From Microbacterium oleivorans (GTDB lineage: Bacteria; Actinomycetota; Actinomycetes; Actinomycetales; Microbacteriaceae), in the NCBI RefSeq assembly GCF_001691565.1, contig NZ_MAYO01000001.1:1-56199 (forward strand): a DNA stretch of 56,199 bases, read 5' to 3'. The notes under the pieces were generated by a model. The model searched no databases and was not told the origin of the DNA. It was given only the letters and a program-made list of their open reading frames with translations. Positions 55,974-56,199 of the stretch are shown here, one piece after another; positions within the stretch are counted from its first letter, which is position 1; each line of letters opens with the position of its first letter. A program made the translations under genes and the position numbers.

Positions 55974-56199
55974 CTCGCTCGAAACGAGATCTCACGCTCC
56001 TTCGATCACATCGACACGATCGCCGTCCGCTGCTGAGCAGCACAACTCGCATTCGACCTCGCCGCGATCGCCAGCTGAAGGATTTGCGCACGTCGATACC
56101 GAGCGCAGCGAGGGGCCCCGGGGCATCGAACCCACGACCAGAACCCGGACCCGCGGCCGGCATGCCGGCTGCCCGAGGCCAGCGGCGCAGCCGCTTGCC
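55974..56199. other. Gene-poor right end with palindromes
   Basis: No frame with a ribosome-binding site was found. GGGGCCCC lies near 56113, the palindrome CCGGCATGCCGG near 56155-56166, and AGCGGC-GCA-GCCGCT at about 56182-56196. The last, and GAGCGCAGCGAG near 56101, contain GCGCAGC, the complement of the GCTxCGC word reported in actinobacterial telomeres. In DNA this GC-rich the word is expected by chance every several hundred bases, so this is only suggestive. No inverted repeat with the left edge was found. Confidence 0.3.

Noticed and set aside
56100..56130. T-arm-like string GGGTTCGATGCCC on the minus strand near 56120, as in a tRNA 3-prime end
   Set aside because: The T-stem does not pair over five bases and no acceptor or anticodon arm fits nearby.
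1..56199. Circular closure joining the left-edge GIY-YIG fragment to the right edge
   Set aside because: Reading through the junction in the correct frame gives no recognisable GIY-YIG continuation, so circularity is not supported, though it is not excluded.

Overview
The window is a 56.2 kb stretch of GC-rich DNA whose genes are those of a large conjugative plasmid or plasmid-like element of a Gram-positive actinobacterium. A Micrococcales/Microbacteriaceae-type host is my inference from base composition, Cys/Zn phage-plasmid proteins, a TcpA/TcpC/TcpE-type secretion system and a Tad pilus with BTAD-domain protein. No rRNA, tRNA, CRISPR array, transposase or relaxase was recognised. Family assignments come from reading motifs; no database search was possible.

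Layout. (1) 1-12.5 kb: mostly short plus-strand accessory genes, many of unknown function. They include a cytosine-C5 DNA methyltransferase with an internal seven-unit repeat, a secreted HNH nuclease, a protein with three Cys/His repeats, a DUF3560 protein and a possible structured RNA. (2) 12.5-25.3 kb, minus strand: a conjugation-type type IV secretion system. A TcpA/FtsK-like coupling ATPase group (with an NrdH-type redoxin) and a TcpC, small membrane protein, TcpE, VirB4, VirB6, lysozyme/M23 hydrolase operon each start from their own copy of one promoter. A duplicated ribbon-helix-helix type DNA-binding gene lies between them. (3) 25.5-28.3 kb: a sigma-factor-like gene, a repeat-rich putative centromere, parA and a partner. 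(4) 28.3-42 kb: a complete monoderm Tad/Flp pilus locus (SAF/CpaB, TadZ, TadA, TadB, TadC, Flp pilin, three TadE-like pseudopilins, lipoprotein, secreted protein, LysM-BTAD protein, macro domain, TadV peptidase). (5) 42-45.2 kb: a GNAT-like protein, a likely toxin-antitoxin pair and an AAA ATPase. (6) 45.2-55.6 kb: a likely replication module. It has an iteron-like origin, a small putative copy regulator, a 1,686-residue protein joining a CHC2 primase zinc finger, TOPRIM, divergent AAA+ domain and a C-terminal domain like the Streptomyces telomere-associated protein Tap, then a Tpg-like telomere terminal protein, two HTH proteins, a HerA-like ATPase and an Arr-like ADP-ribosyltransferase.

The most striking features run through the whole window. 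Eight promoters share TGTCCGCGAA, an exact 17-bp spacer and TATACC. They stand before the accessory operons, the coupling ATPase, the T4SS operon, the Flp/Tad-E operon and the replication region. A second class has ordinary -35/-10 boxes followed at the transcription start by a 15-bp palindrome TGAATGTCACATTCA (five full or near-full copies, three half-site copies). Together they look like an element-wide regulon. A sigma-like protein (25498-26262) and HTH proteins of the replication operon are candidate regulators.

The Tap-like plus Tpg-like pair suggests a linear replicon with protein-capped ends. The two edges of the window share no terminal inverted repeat and the left edge cuts a gene, so at most one true end is present.
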